DNA from: Prorocentrum cordatum
Taxonomy: Eukaryota; Sar; Dinophyceae; Prorocentrales; Prorocentraceae
NCBI GenBank assembly: GCA_963575745.1
Contig: CAUYUJ010014606.1
Span: 326,093 to 390,092, forward strand
DNA: 64,000 bases
Direction of reading: 5' to 3'
This document shows, one piece after another, positions 20,718-31,285 of this stretch. The notes beneath the pieces are model-generated. The model did no database searches and had not been told where the DNA came from. It saw nothing but the letters and a program-made list of their open reading frames with translations. The number at the start of each line of letters is the position of its first letter. The stretch's first letter is position 1. A program made the position numbers and the translations under genes.

Positions 20718-20942
20718 ATGCCTCTTCAGAACGGCCGAGTGCTGTTGCGGGCCTTTTTGGCTTGGTCTTTCAGTGAGCTCCTGGCGGAGCAGTGCAGTCA
20801 ACGAGCCCCTCGGGGCATTCCTCATGGCCAATGGCGGCGCCGAAGTCCTCCCTGGACCGCGGGCGCCCACATAGGCCTACACCCCTCACGCAGATCCGCG
20901 GGGTCAGGGTCCAAAAACACAGGGGATTTGCCATATTTCTGA
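20718..20942 (+). CDS. Short frame downstream of the SL, 74 aa, doubtful
   Basis: This is the first ATG after the SL relict. It starts MPLQNGRVLLRAFLAWSFSE, and its last third is supplied by the adjoining 73-bp tandem repeat. No family is recognised. It is better read as the remaining 5' piece of a retroposed mRNA, cut short at about 20880 by the repeat array, than as a working gene. Confidence 0.3.
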   Translation: MPLQNGRVLLRAFLAWSFSELLAEQCSQRAPRGIPHGQWRRRSPPWTAGAHIGLHPSRRSAGSGSKNTGDLPYF

Positions 20943-21305
20943 AATTCTGCGCCACCCCTCACGCAGATCCGCGGGGTCAGGGTCCAAAAACACAAAGGAT
21001 TTGCCACATTTCTGAAATTCGGTGCCACCCCTCACGCAGATCCGCGGGGTCAGGGTCCAAAAACACAATGGATTTGCCACATTTCTGAAATTCGGCGCCA
21101 CCCCTTACGCAGATCCGCGGGGTCAGGGTCCAAAAACACTTGGGATTTGCACCATTTCTGAAATTCGGTGCCACCCCTCACGCACATCCATCGCAAGGCG
21201 TGGTAACCCAAACTGCGAGAACTCCCTCGGCCCTTTAATCGCAAGGTGTGGTAACCAAGCCCTTAAACCATACACGTCTTACCAATCGCCAGGTGTGGTA
21301 ACCCC
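20879..21305 (+). repeat. 73-bp tandem array, then a 49-bp repeat
   Basis: CGCAGATCCGCGGGGTCAGG recurs at 20889, 20962, 21035 and 21108 with a remnant at 21181: exactly 73 bp each time, with few substitutions. It is followed by three copies of ATCGCAAGGTGTGGTAACC (21189, 21239, 21286). Confidence 0.95.
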
Positions 21306-21546
21306 TCTTGTGATCAGTTGGTTTTGCTGATTGCGACTCGGCTTCGCATGAAGTTTCGATACTGCTTCACGACAGCGCCAAGGCCTCATGACTTAGCTCT
21401 TCCATGGCCCATTCTCCGAGAGAGGGGGCCGGCGGCAGGGGCGAAGCCCTTAAGGATTAACGCGGAGAAGACATTCAACGTATCTGAAGTCGGTAATTCT
21501 GTCGGGATGACAAAAAATAACGGCATTCTCGAGTGCAACTCAAACA

Positions 21547-23567
21547 TTACGCTCTGGTCGACTTGTGCGGGATTTGGGCGAGCAAATCAGGAGGAACGCT
21601 GTACTGGCCCCATAATTGTTTGCGACCCATCACGGCCACGAGGACCGGGTCCCTCACGACAAAACGTGCTTCAAGAAAAACATTAGAACAAGACGCTGTA
21701 AAGGTGAGGTCGAAACAAAAACACGGCGGCCGCAAGGACGCGATAGCGAGGCGTATGCCCGAGGGCCCCGACGCCCCGCGCCCGCCCCCGCAGGGGCCGT
21801 GCGAGTGGTAGGAGATGACCCCGTGGGGTCCGGCCTGCCGGCCAAAATGCCACTCGAACGCGTCCAACGTGACTGAAGGCGCCGATCCCGGAGAGACCAC
21901 AATACGGCCACTCTCTGACCCGTGAACGTCTCCATACAGGATCACCGGTTTAGCTCCCCCCTCCCATGGTTGTCCAACTGTTGACCGGCCAAAGCCCATG
22001 GGCAAGTGCGCAAGGCCTGCATGTAGAACACGAAATAATGCCACCGCCGGCAGTAGCTCCCACCACCGGGAGAGATCGAACTTAAGGGTCGTCTCGTCCC
22101 CCACGGCCGCTGTAAGTGTCGTGAGGCGAGGAGTTTGAAATACGAGGAGGAGCCCACTCCTCGGCGGCCAACAGCACTGCCTTCGGCACGATGAGCAACG
22201 TGGCCAGGCTCCCACCTCGGTGAAACAAGCTTCGGTTATGACGAAGTTGCAGGGGAGTTGGTCGATACAAGGGTGAGCCTCGTTAAGCCTCCTGTACAAC
22301 TTGCATCGCTTCTCTTGCCACCGTAAGAGGTTCCCCACTGGCAAGTGGCCCTGACTGATGAAACGGGCCTGCCACAAAGGTCCACTGCGGCTGCTCAGTC
22401 CAAAACACCGTCCCACGCAACGTCATCATGGTGATTGTTGTAAAACTCTGAACAGCATGAACCGCCTCCAAAAAATGTGTCTCCCTTTTGAAACGCACAG
22501 GGTCTGCTACCGTCGATTCCTGACTTTGAATGGTTGCCACTCAGCCATTTCAGCGCTATTTCACTCCAATTGAAAGTGGGTTGTCTTACGTACGGACCAG
22601 GCTTCACATTCAGCAGCTGGCTTTGCCACCCTGGTTCCACGGTCAACACTGGATACTGCAATGTGAACAAGCACTGAGGCTCAGCAAAAGATTGGCCACC
22701 CAAGCGTTTCGCCATGAGCTTTAATGACTGCGCACCTGGATGCGTATGAGAAGTAAGGCTGTGTGGATCAAACGAGCCTGTCCCTGGTGCTTGGAATTCT
22801 TTCGAGAGGAGTGCAGTGGTTCAAGGTGCCAAGTTGTACCCTATCTGTCCTGTACGAGTGCCTTCCCAAAAAACGTTGCTGAACGGCCGGAAACCGTAAC
22901 GCTTATCAGCATCAATCACAAGATCCATATTGATCACTAGCTTGTATTCCACAGCCTTCCCCGCCAATCGATCATCATCAAGCCGCACTCCACACTTGAC
23001 TCTGGTCTGAGCGGGGTAATACCTTGCCCAACCGTCTGTCCCATTCAGTATATCGTAGCGCTTGCGGTGCTTGTTCATGCCAGTAGCGCCAGCCGTGTCT
23101 AAAAAAGAAGCCTGGTGCTCAAACACATCCTGCTCATACCACTCGTCTGCCATATTGGTCATGCACACGATGTGATGCACGTGAATGGGAGGCCACAAAA
23201 AAACCTCGGTATCCGTCTTATCTGTGACCACTGCGTGTGACGACTTCAACCAGAAACCATCGTCAGGCGTTGGAAAAGGCACGCCCTCGTTGATCCCTAG
23301 CTCTATGCTCTTGCCGGGACCGAGAATGAAATCAAACTTGACTGTCCACTGCTCGGAGCCCTCTAACCCCCTTATAGCCTGCGTGCACTTGTCGACATAG
23401 AAATTATTGTGCTGGGCGTTGCGGTTCACCAGGAAATTCGTAACTGGACAGCTGAAGGCGAGCTGGAAGTACGCAGTGAAACAGCACACATCAAAAAAAC
23501 ATCGGGGTCCGCATGGTGATGGGCAGCCACGCGATGATGAGAGCTTGCGCGTTGCAGCCAGAGCCAC
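21547..23567 (-). pseudogene. SL-tagged retropseudogene, protein family unknown
   Basis: Directly after the SL relict, a 248-codon frame (23567-22821) contains NFYVDKCTQ, WLKSSHAVVTDKTDTEVFLW, PPIHVHHIVCMTN and GTRTGQIGYNLAP, then an in-frame TGA. The same frame resumes (FQAPGTGSFDPHSL, 22715-22500), shifts at about 22500 to FWTEQPQWTFVAGPFHQSG, and shifts again near 22300 to a segment with KPVILYGDVHGSESGRIVV and GVISYHSHGP (about 21950-21800). The reading order is consistent and protein-like, so this is one gene of about 2 kb with a stop and at least two frameshifts and no obvious introns. HVHH and YHSHGP could be metal ligands. I do not recognise the family. No in-frame ATG is near the leader, so the N-terminus is also damaged. 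Confidence 0.65.
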
Positions 23568-23588
23568 CGTGAGACAAAATGGCTACGG
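23568..23588 (-). other. Spliced-leader relict, 19/21
   Basis: Minus strand CCGTAGCCATTTTGTCTC followed by ACG. It differs from the SL at two bases and abuts the unknown retropseudogene on its 5' side. Confidence 0.85.
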
Positions 23589-23781
23589 ATCATGAGCGTC
23601 GGGATCATGAAACGCGGGCTTCGGCTGTTGCATGAGGTTCAGGGTGACAAAGCCTGCTGCATGAGCTTCGGGCCAGCAGGACGTGAGGACGCCTCAAGCG
23701 AAACGCTCGGGCCAGCTCACGGACACGTCTGGCTCTGCGACAGGGAGGAATCACCTCTTGAAGGGACGAGGGGCTTGTATC

Positions 23782-23816
23782 AAGTCGGGCCCGTCCCTCT
23801 ACAGAGGGGATATCCA
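23782..23816 (+). repeat. Solitary MITE-type end
   Basis: AAGTCGGGCCCGTCCCTCTA followed by CAGAGGGGATATCC resembles the 27.4-kb MITE terminus with its own small hairpin (CCCTCTACAGAGGG). No opposite end was found. Confidence 0.5.
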
Positions 23817-24011
23817 AAAATAATCAAAAAAATGATATGGGGACTATGTTTGAATATTTGTTTGGCCATTTTGGATTTGTTTGTATTTTTCCCAACCCTC
23901 CTGCGTTGGGTACTCGTTTTGAATAGAGCACTGCGGTCTCCACCTTCCTTCCTTCCTTCCTTCTTTCCTTCCTTCCTTCCCGCCTCCTCCCGCCTCCTCC
24001 TCTCTTCTCTT
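23817..24011. other. AT-rich, then CT-rich spacer
   Basis: AT-rich sequence leads into (CCTT)n (23943-23980) and CCTCC repeats. No gene. Confidence 0.6.
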
Positions 24012-25090
24012 GCGGGCGGGGCTGCGATCTGTGAAACTGTCGCCACTTTCGAGGCCTGCTGGGGGCCCAGCGGAGTGACGCCCTACGGGGATTCAGATTA
24101 GACCTCGCCATCCCTGGGGGGCTGCGATCTGTGAAACTGTCGCACGCCCTACGGGGATTCAGATTAGACCTCGCCATCCCTGGGGGGCTGCGATCTGTGA
24201 AACTGTCGCCACTTTCGAGGGATGCTGGGGGGCCCAGCGGAGTGACGCCCTACGGGGAATCAGATTCGACCTCGCCATCCCTGGGGGGCTGCGATCTGTG
24301 AAACTGTCGCCACTTTCGAGGGCTGCTGGGGGGCCCAGCGGAGTGACGCCCTACGGGGATCAGATTAGACCTCGCCATCCCTGGGGGGCTGCGATCTGTG
24401 AAACTGTCGCCACTTTCGAAGCTGCTGGGGGGCCCAGCGGAGTGACGCCCGGGGGGACCTCGCCATCCCTGGGGGGCTGCGATGTGAAACTGTCGCCACT
24501 TTCGAGGGATGCTGGGGGGCCCAGCGGAGTGACGCCCTACGGGGAATCAGATTCGACCTCGCCATCCCTGGGGGGCTGCGATCTGTGAAACTGTCGCCAC
24601 TTTCGAGGGCTGCTGGGGGGCCCAGCGGAGTGACGCCCTACGGGGATCCTCGCCATTCCTGGGGGGCTGCGATCTGTGAAACTGTCGCCACTTTCGAGGG
24701 CTACTGGGGGGCCCAGCGGAGTGACGCCCTACGGGGATTCAGATTAGACCTCGCCATCCCTGGGGGACTGCGATCTGTGAAACTGTCGTCACTTTCGAAG
24801 GTTGCGTGGGGGGCCCGGCGGAGTGATGCCCTACGGGGATACAGATTAGACCTCGCCATCCCTGGGGGGCTGCGACCTGTGAAACTGTCGCCACTTTCGA
24901 AGGCTGCGTGGGGGGCCCAGCGGAGTGACGTCCTACGGGGACTCAGGTTAGACCTCGCCAGCGCTGGGGGGCTACGATCTGTGAAACTGTCGCCACTTTC
25001 GAGGGCTGCTGTGGGGCCCATGAAACTGTCGCCACTTTCGAGACCTGCTGCGGGGTCCAGCATAGTGACGTCCTACGCGGACGCAGATTG
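24012..25090 (+). repeat. 100-bp tandem array, 11-12 copies
   Basis: GCTGCGATCTGTGAAACTGT recurs at 24021, 24121, 24187, 24288, 24388, 24477, 24575, 24666, 24767, 24869 and 24971. Full units are 100-102 bp and shorter steps are internal deletions. The last copy (25018-25090) is diverged and passes into unique sequence. Confidence 0.95.
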
Positions 25091-25698
25091 GACCCGTCAT
25101 TCTACTTCGATTATCCCGCATCTGCGATCGACTGCATGTGTGCGAGGAACTAGACATGGAGTGGTCTGGCACTGACTGACGTCAAATCGTTGTGTGCCAG
25201 TGTATCCTGGGGTGTTGCCTGATGTGGATGCAGCTCGTCGGCGCTGCGAGCGAGCTGGCGGCCGCCTTTCGGACCCGCAGAAACATCTGCTGAGCTCGAC
25301 GAGCAAGGGGAACTACAGGAAAGAAGTGCAGGAAACGGAGGCCGGTCATTAAGGGGAAAACAAACCTACCTCGCTTTTGACCACCCTCGCTTCCAAGAGA
25401 TACCAAACGATGCCAAACTACGGCCTGTACTGGTCAGGCCGCTTGACGAGGAGGCGCGTGGTATGACTTGGTTCTTCCTGGAAGCGAAAGCGGGGTAGGT
25501 ATTTCACGCTCCGAGTCATGCACTCGCCGATACCTCGTTGCTCTGTCATCGTCTTTGCTGTTGCATGATCCTTATCTGGCCTGCCGGCGCCGCGGCTCGA
25601 ACTGGCGGTCGCCCTTCGGGCCCGCGGGAACATCTTCTGAGACAAGTGGACGCCGCCGCCTTACTTGCAGGCAGCGCATTGCACTCGCGGACAGCAGC
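25091..25698. other. Duplicated short segment, no clear gene
   Basis: A segment at about 25230-25300 (GGCGCTGCGAGCGAGCTGGC) recurs diverged at 25580-25650 (GGCGCCGCGGCTCGAACTGG). They may be paralogous exons. No recognised protein. Confidence 0.4.
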
Positions 25699-25911
25699 AT
25701 GGCAGACCGCAGTGAGATCCTCAGTCGCGTGGTGTTGCCAAGCCTGGTGGAGACGCGCGTGATCGACCTGAAGTCCCAATCGCGCGTGCACTGTACCTGC
25801 GTGGCGTTCAGGCACGCGCGTGATGCTGCTCGCTCCGCGTTCAACCAGTACGTCGCCAGTGCAACTTTGGACGATGGACAACCGATTGATGATACGCGAC
25901 CCCGGCCTTGA
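25699..25911 (+). CDS. Hypothetical 70-aa frame or exon
   Basis: Starts MADRSEILSRVVLPSLVETR and stays open to a stop at 25911. A second open stretch in another frame (about 25920-26100; DLAARLRAFSSRAEMCGKEA) follows closely, which could be a further exon. Composition is protein-like, but no family is recognised and no splice sites are proven. Confidence 0.3.
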   Translation: MADRSEILSRVVLPSLVETRVIDLKSQSRVHCTCVAFRHARDAARSAFNQYVASATLDDGQPIDDTRPRP

Positions 25912-26654
25912 GTTTTTTCCCGCGGGCCGCCCGCAGACCTGGCGGCGCGCCTGCGGGCGTTCAGCTCCCGCGCTGAAATGTGCGGGAAGGAGGCGGAGAA
26001 GCTAGCGGGCGAGCTACGCCTCGCTCGTTCCTTGCACTCTAAACAAGTTTTATCATGTGGAACTCTGCGACGACATGGCGCAGGCAGCGCTGCGGGTTTA
26101 GCTCGCACTTGAAAAACGCGGCAGTCTTCTGTCTCCTCCCGCCACTTTCATCGTCGTCCTATTCCCCGCCTCACCTTCTCCATGCATGCTGCTGCTTCCG
26201 CGATGGCCTTTCGCCCCCCCCGCCCTCCATTCCATCCCTCTCCTACCCCTCGTTCCCGTACCCGTTCTTCTTCGATCCTGGGGCCTCAAGCCTCGTTCTT
26301 TCGATCGTCGTCCTGTGAATCGTGCAACGCATGCGCATCCCATGTAGCTTGCACAGCAAATCGCCGCGTCTACACTGTCGTTGTTCCTGCTATTGTTGGC
26401 ATACTCCTCTTGCCATTTGATGCACGTGGGTTGGGTACGTCGCAGGGTATTTATTTTTCGTCGAAAATGCACGCCCTACGTAAGGCTTGTAGCAGGGGAA
26501 GGTGACCGGTGGTCCTGCAGCCTCGTGGCCCGCGCCACCGCGGCGTCGTGGGGCCCCCGCGCCCCACCAACCCACCAGCTGGCCATCCCTCGGGCGTCCG
26601 TTTCCCGTGCACGGGCCGCTGGCGTGCGCGTGTGTTTCTGCTCGACGATCTCGG

Positions 26655-26885
26655 ATTTGGAGGCAACTGCTGGGAGGTTTTCGTCGGACAGATCAAGGAG
26701 GATTAAGCCCCATTTGGGAGCTGTTACGCCGGAATGGGCCTCCGATCAGGCGGGATTAAGCCAGATTGAGCGGGATAAAACGGGATTAAGTCGGATTAGC
26801 CGGGATTAAGCGGGATTAAGCCGGATTGAGCGAGATTTCGGACCAGGGCAAAATCAGAATTTGTCCTCCAAGGAGTTGCAGCCGA
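26655..26885 (+). repeat. GGGATTAAGC element, copy 1
   Basis: The order is TTCGTCGGACAGATCAAGG, AGGATTAAGCCCCA (a small hairpin with the following GGGAGCT), GTTACGCCGGAATGGGCC, then about eight 10-bp units of GGGATTAAGC, then GATTTCGGACCAGGGC. The same order is found twice at 41960-42350. Confidence 0.8.
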
Positions 26886-27014
26886 ACTTGGATGCTCCTC
26901 GACGGTCCCCGCAGGAAAAAAGAAATGCGCATGCCCGAGCGATGCCAAGCCAAAGGGCTACCGGGCTTCCGCCTCCCAGTGGTGCACGGTTTCCCCTGGG
27001 GCCGCAGGCGACCC

Positions 27015-27241
27015 GAGGAGGAGGAGGAGGAGGAGGAGGAGGAGGAGGAGGAGGAGGAGGAGGAGGAGGAGGAGGAGGAGGAGGAGGGAGGAGGAGGAGG
27101 AGGAGGGGAGGGGGAGGGGGAGGGGAGGGGGAGGGAGAGGGGGAGGAGGAGATGGGGATGGAGGGGAGGAGGAGGAGGAGGACGAGGAGGAGGAGGAGGC
27201 AGGAGGAAGCAGGAGGAGGAGGAGGAGGAGGAGGAGGAGGA
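27015..27241. repeat. (GGA)n microsatellite
   Basis: About 225 bp of GGA/GGGGA repeat. It gives poly-Glu and poly-Ser/Pro spurious frames. Confidence 0.95.
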
Positions 27242-27353
27242 CGGGTCGCCTGAGGATTCCAGGCCGAAGACCGCCAGAGGAGGCCCTGGCACGAGGCGCC
27301 CCCCGGCTCTTCGCGCCGCGCCAGAGGCCTCTGGGGCCCTCTGCCCGACCAAT

Positions 27354-27412
27354 GCTCAGATTTAGGTCGGGCATGTCCCCCTACAGGCGGATGTTGGAAA
27401 ACTTCAAAATAG

Positions 27413-27465
<53 letters not shown>

Positions 27466-27573
27466 TACAATACAAAATAGCCACAAAATTATTAAGCATT
27501 CGTCCCCTGACTATTTTTTGACTATTTCTGGATATTCATCCTGTAGAGGGACATGCCCGACTCAAGCTCAGAT
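27354..27573. mobile_element. 204-bp MITE with TIRs and 8-bp TSD
   Basis: The TSD GCTCAGAT is perfect on both sides (27354-27361, 27566-27573). The termini 27362-27387 and 27540-27565 are inverted repeats matching at 23 of 26 positions (TTAGGTCGGGCATGTCCC... and TTGAGTCGGGCATGTCCC...). The interior holds an AT-rich part and (AC)n at 27414-27462. An 8-bp TSD fits hAT-type or P-type transposases; no transposase is present. Confidence 0.9.
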
Positions 27574-28117
27574 CTTCCCACCACCTCCTTGCGTCGCGAA
27601 AACAGCACAACGGCGTAGCGCTGGGCAATTCTGAGCTCTGAGGTCCCCTGCAGAGCCAGTCCCCCAGGGCCTCCCTGCCCAAAGATCCAGCACATCGAAA
27701 CAATCGAGGCGGCCGGGTTGTCCCTGTTTAGCCTAGAGGCCGGTGTCGGGCCCCGGGACCGTGAAAAAACTTCTTGGGACGAAAACCAGCCCTGAAGGGT
27801 TCGAGAGTTCCAGAGGCCCTGTGGGGAATGGGGGGTAGCCTCCATTGAAGGCGGATCAGTTTTCAGAAAGGCTCGGAGGGTTCTGAGGCATCTCACAAGG
27901 CCGGAGGACCTCAAGTCCAAGAATTGTGTTCCTGTCGTACTTACAAACCACATCCTAGAAATACTCTCCGGCACCCGTAGAAATATCGAAACAATGTCTG
28001 CCCGTCACGCTGGCGAAGTGTCGAACGAGCGTCGCATCCTGGGGCCCGACACGTGCAAGCCCTCCAGTTTCGGTATACTCTCTGGTATCCGAAACCCTTT
28101 CTTGAAGGGGCCCTGGG
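27574..28117. other. No gene seen
   Basis: Unique sequence without recognisable coding features. Open frames are short and lack family motifs. Confidence 0.4.
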
Positions 28118-28265
28118 ACACACAAATAAATACACACAAATAACAGGATTCCCCATATTATCCTATATTTTCTGGGTCTCTGTCTTCCCCCCCACTTCCG
28201 ATACTTTCCCATATTTTCGGGGGAATCGACAATTAATTGTGTCTGTGTGTTTTTGTTCCCTCCAG
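28118..28265. mobile_element. Copy of the 39.1-kb short insertion element
   Basis: GGGGCCCTGGGACACACA at the left, ATTCCCCATATT inside, and GAATCGACAATTAATTGTGT followed by CTGTGTGT at the right align along the whole length of the 39096-39282 element. Here the CA repeat is short. Target duplication is not evident. Confidence 0.7.
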
Positions 28266-28679
28266 ATGCCTGGCGATCAAGGCAAGATTGGGCTGGAACA
28301 TCACAGTCTGAGAAGCCCTCCCACCTTTTTGGAAAGCCGCCCCCCCTCGCCCCCCTCCCAAGACACCCGACGCTTCCGCTTGGTCGATGCCCAGGCCCCC
28401 CGGACCCTTTCGACCCCTGCCCCACAACAGGCTCTTCGCCCTGGGCCGTGCTTTTGCTGCTGACCTGGCCCCCGATGTCTGCGCGCCCTCCTGGCTTGGC
28501 GGCGCGCAGAGGGGGCAGGGGGAGGGGGGAAGGCTTCTTAGAAGGAGCCTGCTTCTTAGAAGGCGCAGGTCTCAGATCTACAGAGGAAACCCGCGCCTTC
28601 TAAGAAACAAAAGTGCTTCTGACCCCATACCCCCCTTCCCCCCTTCTGCGCGTGTCCGATACCACTCTATGAAAACAAA

Positions 28680-29320
28680 ACACTAGCTCCTTCTCGTCGC
28701 TGCCCTTGCCGTCCCGGCCCCGGTCTCCGCCGCCTCGCTGGGAGCGGCTGCGGCCGACTCTGGCACGGTTGTCGCGGCCGCGGTCTTCGCGGTCGCGATC
28801 CCGCTCGCGGTCGCCACGGCCACCGCCCGAGCCACGGTCGCCGTTCCGGTCACTGCTGCGGTCCCTGTCGCGGCTTCGGTCCTTCGGCGGCGCCGCGCGG
28901 GCGGGGAGGAGCAAGAGAGGCCTTCTAAGAAGGCAGAGGCTTCTTAGAGGCCGTCTTGCCCTCCGGGAAACCTTCTTGGAAGCCTCCGGACCCCGCTGAG
29001 GAACACCCAGTTCATCCAGAGGTATGTGACCACCTCCACCGCTGGGTCCAGGACTGACGCCCCGATAGGTGGCCACCCAACACAAGGGACGTTGGCCACC
29101 GCAGGAGGTTTCCCATTGGAACCCAGCGGTGGAGGACAACTACTTGGTGACGCCCTGTTTCCTCAGAAAGCCCCCCCCCACGCCCCACCCCAGTTTTCGC
29201 GCCGCCGACCTTGTCGCGGCTCCGGTCCTTCCGTAACTCGTCGCCGCGCTTGTTACTGCGATCTCGCCGGCTTCTGGCGTCGTCGCGCTTTCGTGCATCC
29301 GTCGGGGCCTTGTAGTCCAA
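28680..29320 (-). CDS. Arg/Asp-rich protein, two exons of a fragment
   Basis: The upstream exon (about 29318-29215) encodes LDYKAPTDARKRDDARSRRD, then RSNKRGDELRKDRSRDK. The downstream exon (about 28885-28680) encodes KDRSRDRDRSSDRNGDRG, then long RD/RE/RS tracts, NRARVGRSRSQRGGG and SDEKELV. Such tracts are typical of RS/RD domains of splicing and RNA-binding proteins; no RRM or other domain is visible, so function is only suggested. A 24-bp direct repeat (21/24; 28864-28887 and 29210-29233) spans both proposed splice borders, so splicing anywhere in it gives the same protein. The ends of the gene are not found. Confidence 0.5.
29030..29136. repeat. Nested inverted repeat inside the Arg/Asp-rich gene intron
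   Basis: CCTCCACCGCTGGGT (29033-29047) pairs perfectly with ACCCAGCGGTGGAGG (29121-29135), and GGTGGCCA (29068-29075) with TGGCCACC (29093-29100). The hairpin sits in the middle of the proposed 346-bp intron. It may be a foldback insertion that created the intron. Confidence 0.7.
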
Positions 29321-29995
29321 CGGTAAGTGAGAAGGTTCCCCTTCCGCTTAATTTTCCCCGTCCCCCCGTCCTGTCTTGGGTACGGTTTTTGGGGTTGGGC
29401 TGGCACGGGAATGCCAAAATGACGTTCGGGCACTTTTGGGCGTCCAAATTACGTCCCGACGGCAGTAAAGCGTCGCCCACAACCCAAACAATCAGTGAAA
29501 CAACGAAAACTCGACATTACGAGGCGCCAAGAAAACCCCCCATGTTGAAAATATCCTGACAACCTGTTTGTGTGGATATTCTTCTCTTCGGCGTAGAATG
29601 GATACAAAAGTATAAGCCCAGAGAGAACCCAGCAACATACCAAGAGTGCCTTGAAGCCGCGCTGGACGGTCGCAGACGTCCGCCGACATGCACCCTTGAC
29701 GGCCTGATCGGATGATTCGCAGCAACCAGGACAACCCCAAAAACTCCTGGATGGCCCACGTTCTGACCAGAGTGGACACCACAGCGTGAGATATTGCACT
29801 CTCGATGTGCAAGATATGTAGCGCCAGACGTGCACGCTGCGATATAGTATAAACACACGAAATACAGCACGCGTGGTGCGACGCATGCTGTGCAATCTAC
29901 GCAGCGCGATCCACTTCGTAACCCATGACGTCGCCCACTCCAAAGCTCGCGCAAACATCCCGCCCCCCTTTCACAGACTTTGATTTGCAAAACCC
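29321..29995. other. No gene seen
   Basis: Unique, more AT-rich sequence. Frames on the minus strand (about 29490-29960) lack recognisable features. Confidence 0.4.
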
Positions 29996-30409
29996 ATGCG
30001 GCTGCGTTTGCGGCGATTGCGTGGCACTGGATGGCGCGTTTCCGCGGCACCGCTGGCGCGAGCAGGCTCAAGCGCAACGCGGCCAGCTACTTCGCCGCGG
30101 TGGCGTCCACCACCACTTCCCCAGTGCATCTCCGAGGCTGGGCTGGCGCGCGAGATATTCACCGCAGCGGGTCGGCAACCTCGGCGGGCGCGGTATCATG
30201 GCGACGCCGACAACGACGATGACAGTAGCGATGGTGGCAGCGACGACGGTGACGACGACGGCAATGCCAACGATGACGCCGATGCTGGCGACAACGATGG
30301 CGACGCCAATCTCTGTGCGTCAGTGACGAAGGCGGTGAAATTGATCGAATGGCGATGGCGGCAGTGCAAATATAGACGTCAAACGCGCGACCTGTCATCT
30401 ACCCCCTAA
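29996..30409 (+). CDS. Hypothetical Asp-rich frame, paralogue of 49207-49602
   Basis: A 137-codon frame ending in an Asp/Asn/Gly-rich tract (ARYHGDADNDDDSSDGG) and CASVTKAVK. A frame at 49207-49602 aligns in the same reading frame (ARYHGNAG, an acidic tract, ASATKVLE), and the non-coding upstream TTGCAAAACC.ATGCGG is shared too. Acidic tracts are easily made by GAC repeats, so this may be a dispersed repeat rather than a gene. The start used is not ATG. Confidence 0.3.
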   Translation: MRLRLRRLRGTGWRVSAAPLARAGSSATRPATSPRWRPPPLPQCISEAGLAREIFTAAGRQPRRARYHGDADNDDDSSDGGSDDGDDDGNANDDADAGDNDGDANLCASVTKAVKLIEWRWRQCKYRRQTRDLSSTP

Positions 30410-30659
30410 GCCCGAGCAAACGCGCCCGCCCCCCCCCCCCCCCTTCGCTGCAGCGCATGCGATAGCGAACAGCAGCGGCGGACGGTCATGCCACCCTCGA
30501 CCGTTCATCAAAACACCTCACACGGATCCAACGCTCACCCAGGGAAAGAAGACTTGCTGAAGTACACACAGCGGATCGGCGGAGCAAAAAAAACTAAACA
30601 CCATAAACCAAAAAACAAGACAGTAACCTGACGAAGGACCCAACCACTGCAACAGCGAG

Positions 30660-31285
30660 TGCCGCATTGTGGGTACTGCTTTCGGTGGGGCCCCCTATGG
30701 GGCCACGAAGCGTGCGATGGGGCGCGCCGAAATCGGTGGCGCGGACGAACCCGGACCCTGCCACTGGAGCCTTCGGTGGAAATCCTCATGGGGCCACGAA
30801 CCGCTGTCCTGGGTGGCGGTGACGCATGCGGACACTGCCACTGGAGCCTTCGGTGGAGCTCCCTATGGGGCCACGAAGCGTTGTCCTGGGCGGCGATGAC
30901 GCATGCGGGCGCTGCCACTGGAGCCTTCGGTGGAGCTCCCTATGGGCCACGAAACGCTGTCCTGGGTGGCGGTGACGCATGCGGACCCTGCCTCTGGAGC
31001 CTTCGGTGGAGCTCCCTATGGGGCCACGAAGCGCTGTCTTGGGTGGCGGCGACGCATGCGCCTGCCACTGGAGCCTTCGGTTGAGCTCCCTGTGGGGCCA
31101 CGAAACGCTGTCCTTGGCGGCGGCGACGCATGCGAACCCTGCCACTGGAGCCTTCGATGGGGATTCCCATGGGGCCACGAAACGGACGCTGTCCCGGGTG
31201 GCGGTGACGCATGCGGACTCTGCCACTGGAGCCTTCGGTGGAGCTGCCTATGGGGCCACGAAGCGCTGTCCCGGGCGGCGGTGAC
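30660..31285 (+). repeat. 77-bp tandem array, about 8 copies
   Basis: GCCACTGGAGCCTTCGGTGG recurs at 30760, 30837, 30914, 30990 (variant), 31064, 31141 and 31222, steps mostly 77. Each unit also holds CTATGGGGCCACGAAGCG and GGTGACGCATGCGGA. Unrelated in sequence to the 77-bp array at 10.7 kb. Confidence 0.95.

Noticed and set aside
23850-23872. GGCCATTTTGG resembling the SL
   Set aside because: Only about 9 bases match and neither SL flank is present; the same holds for GGCCATTTTGGGG at 58790 and 61605.
24012-25090. Regular repeats resembling a CRISPR array
   Set aside because: Whole 100-bp units are repeated without unique spacers, and the genome is eukaryotic.
29300-29345. tRNA-like stretch TAGTCCAACGGTAAGTGAG
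   Set aside because: No cloverleaf can be drawn and no B-box-like GGTTCGANTCC is near.
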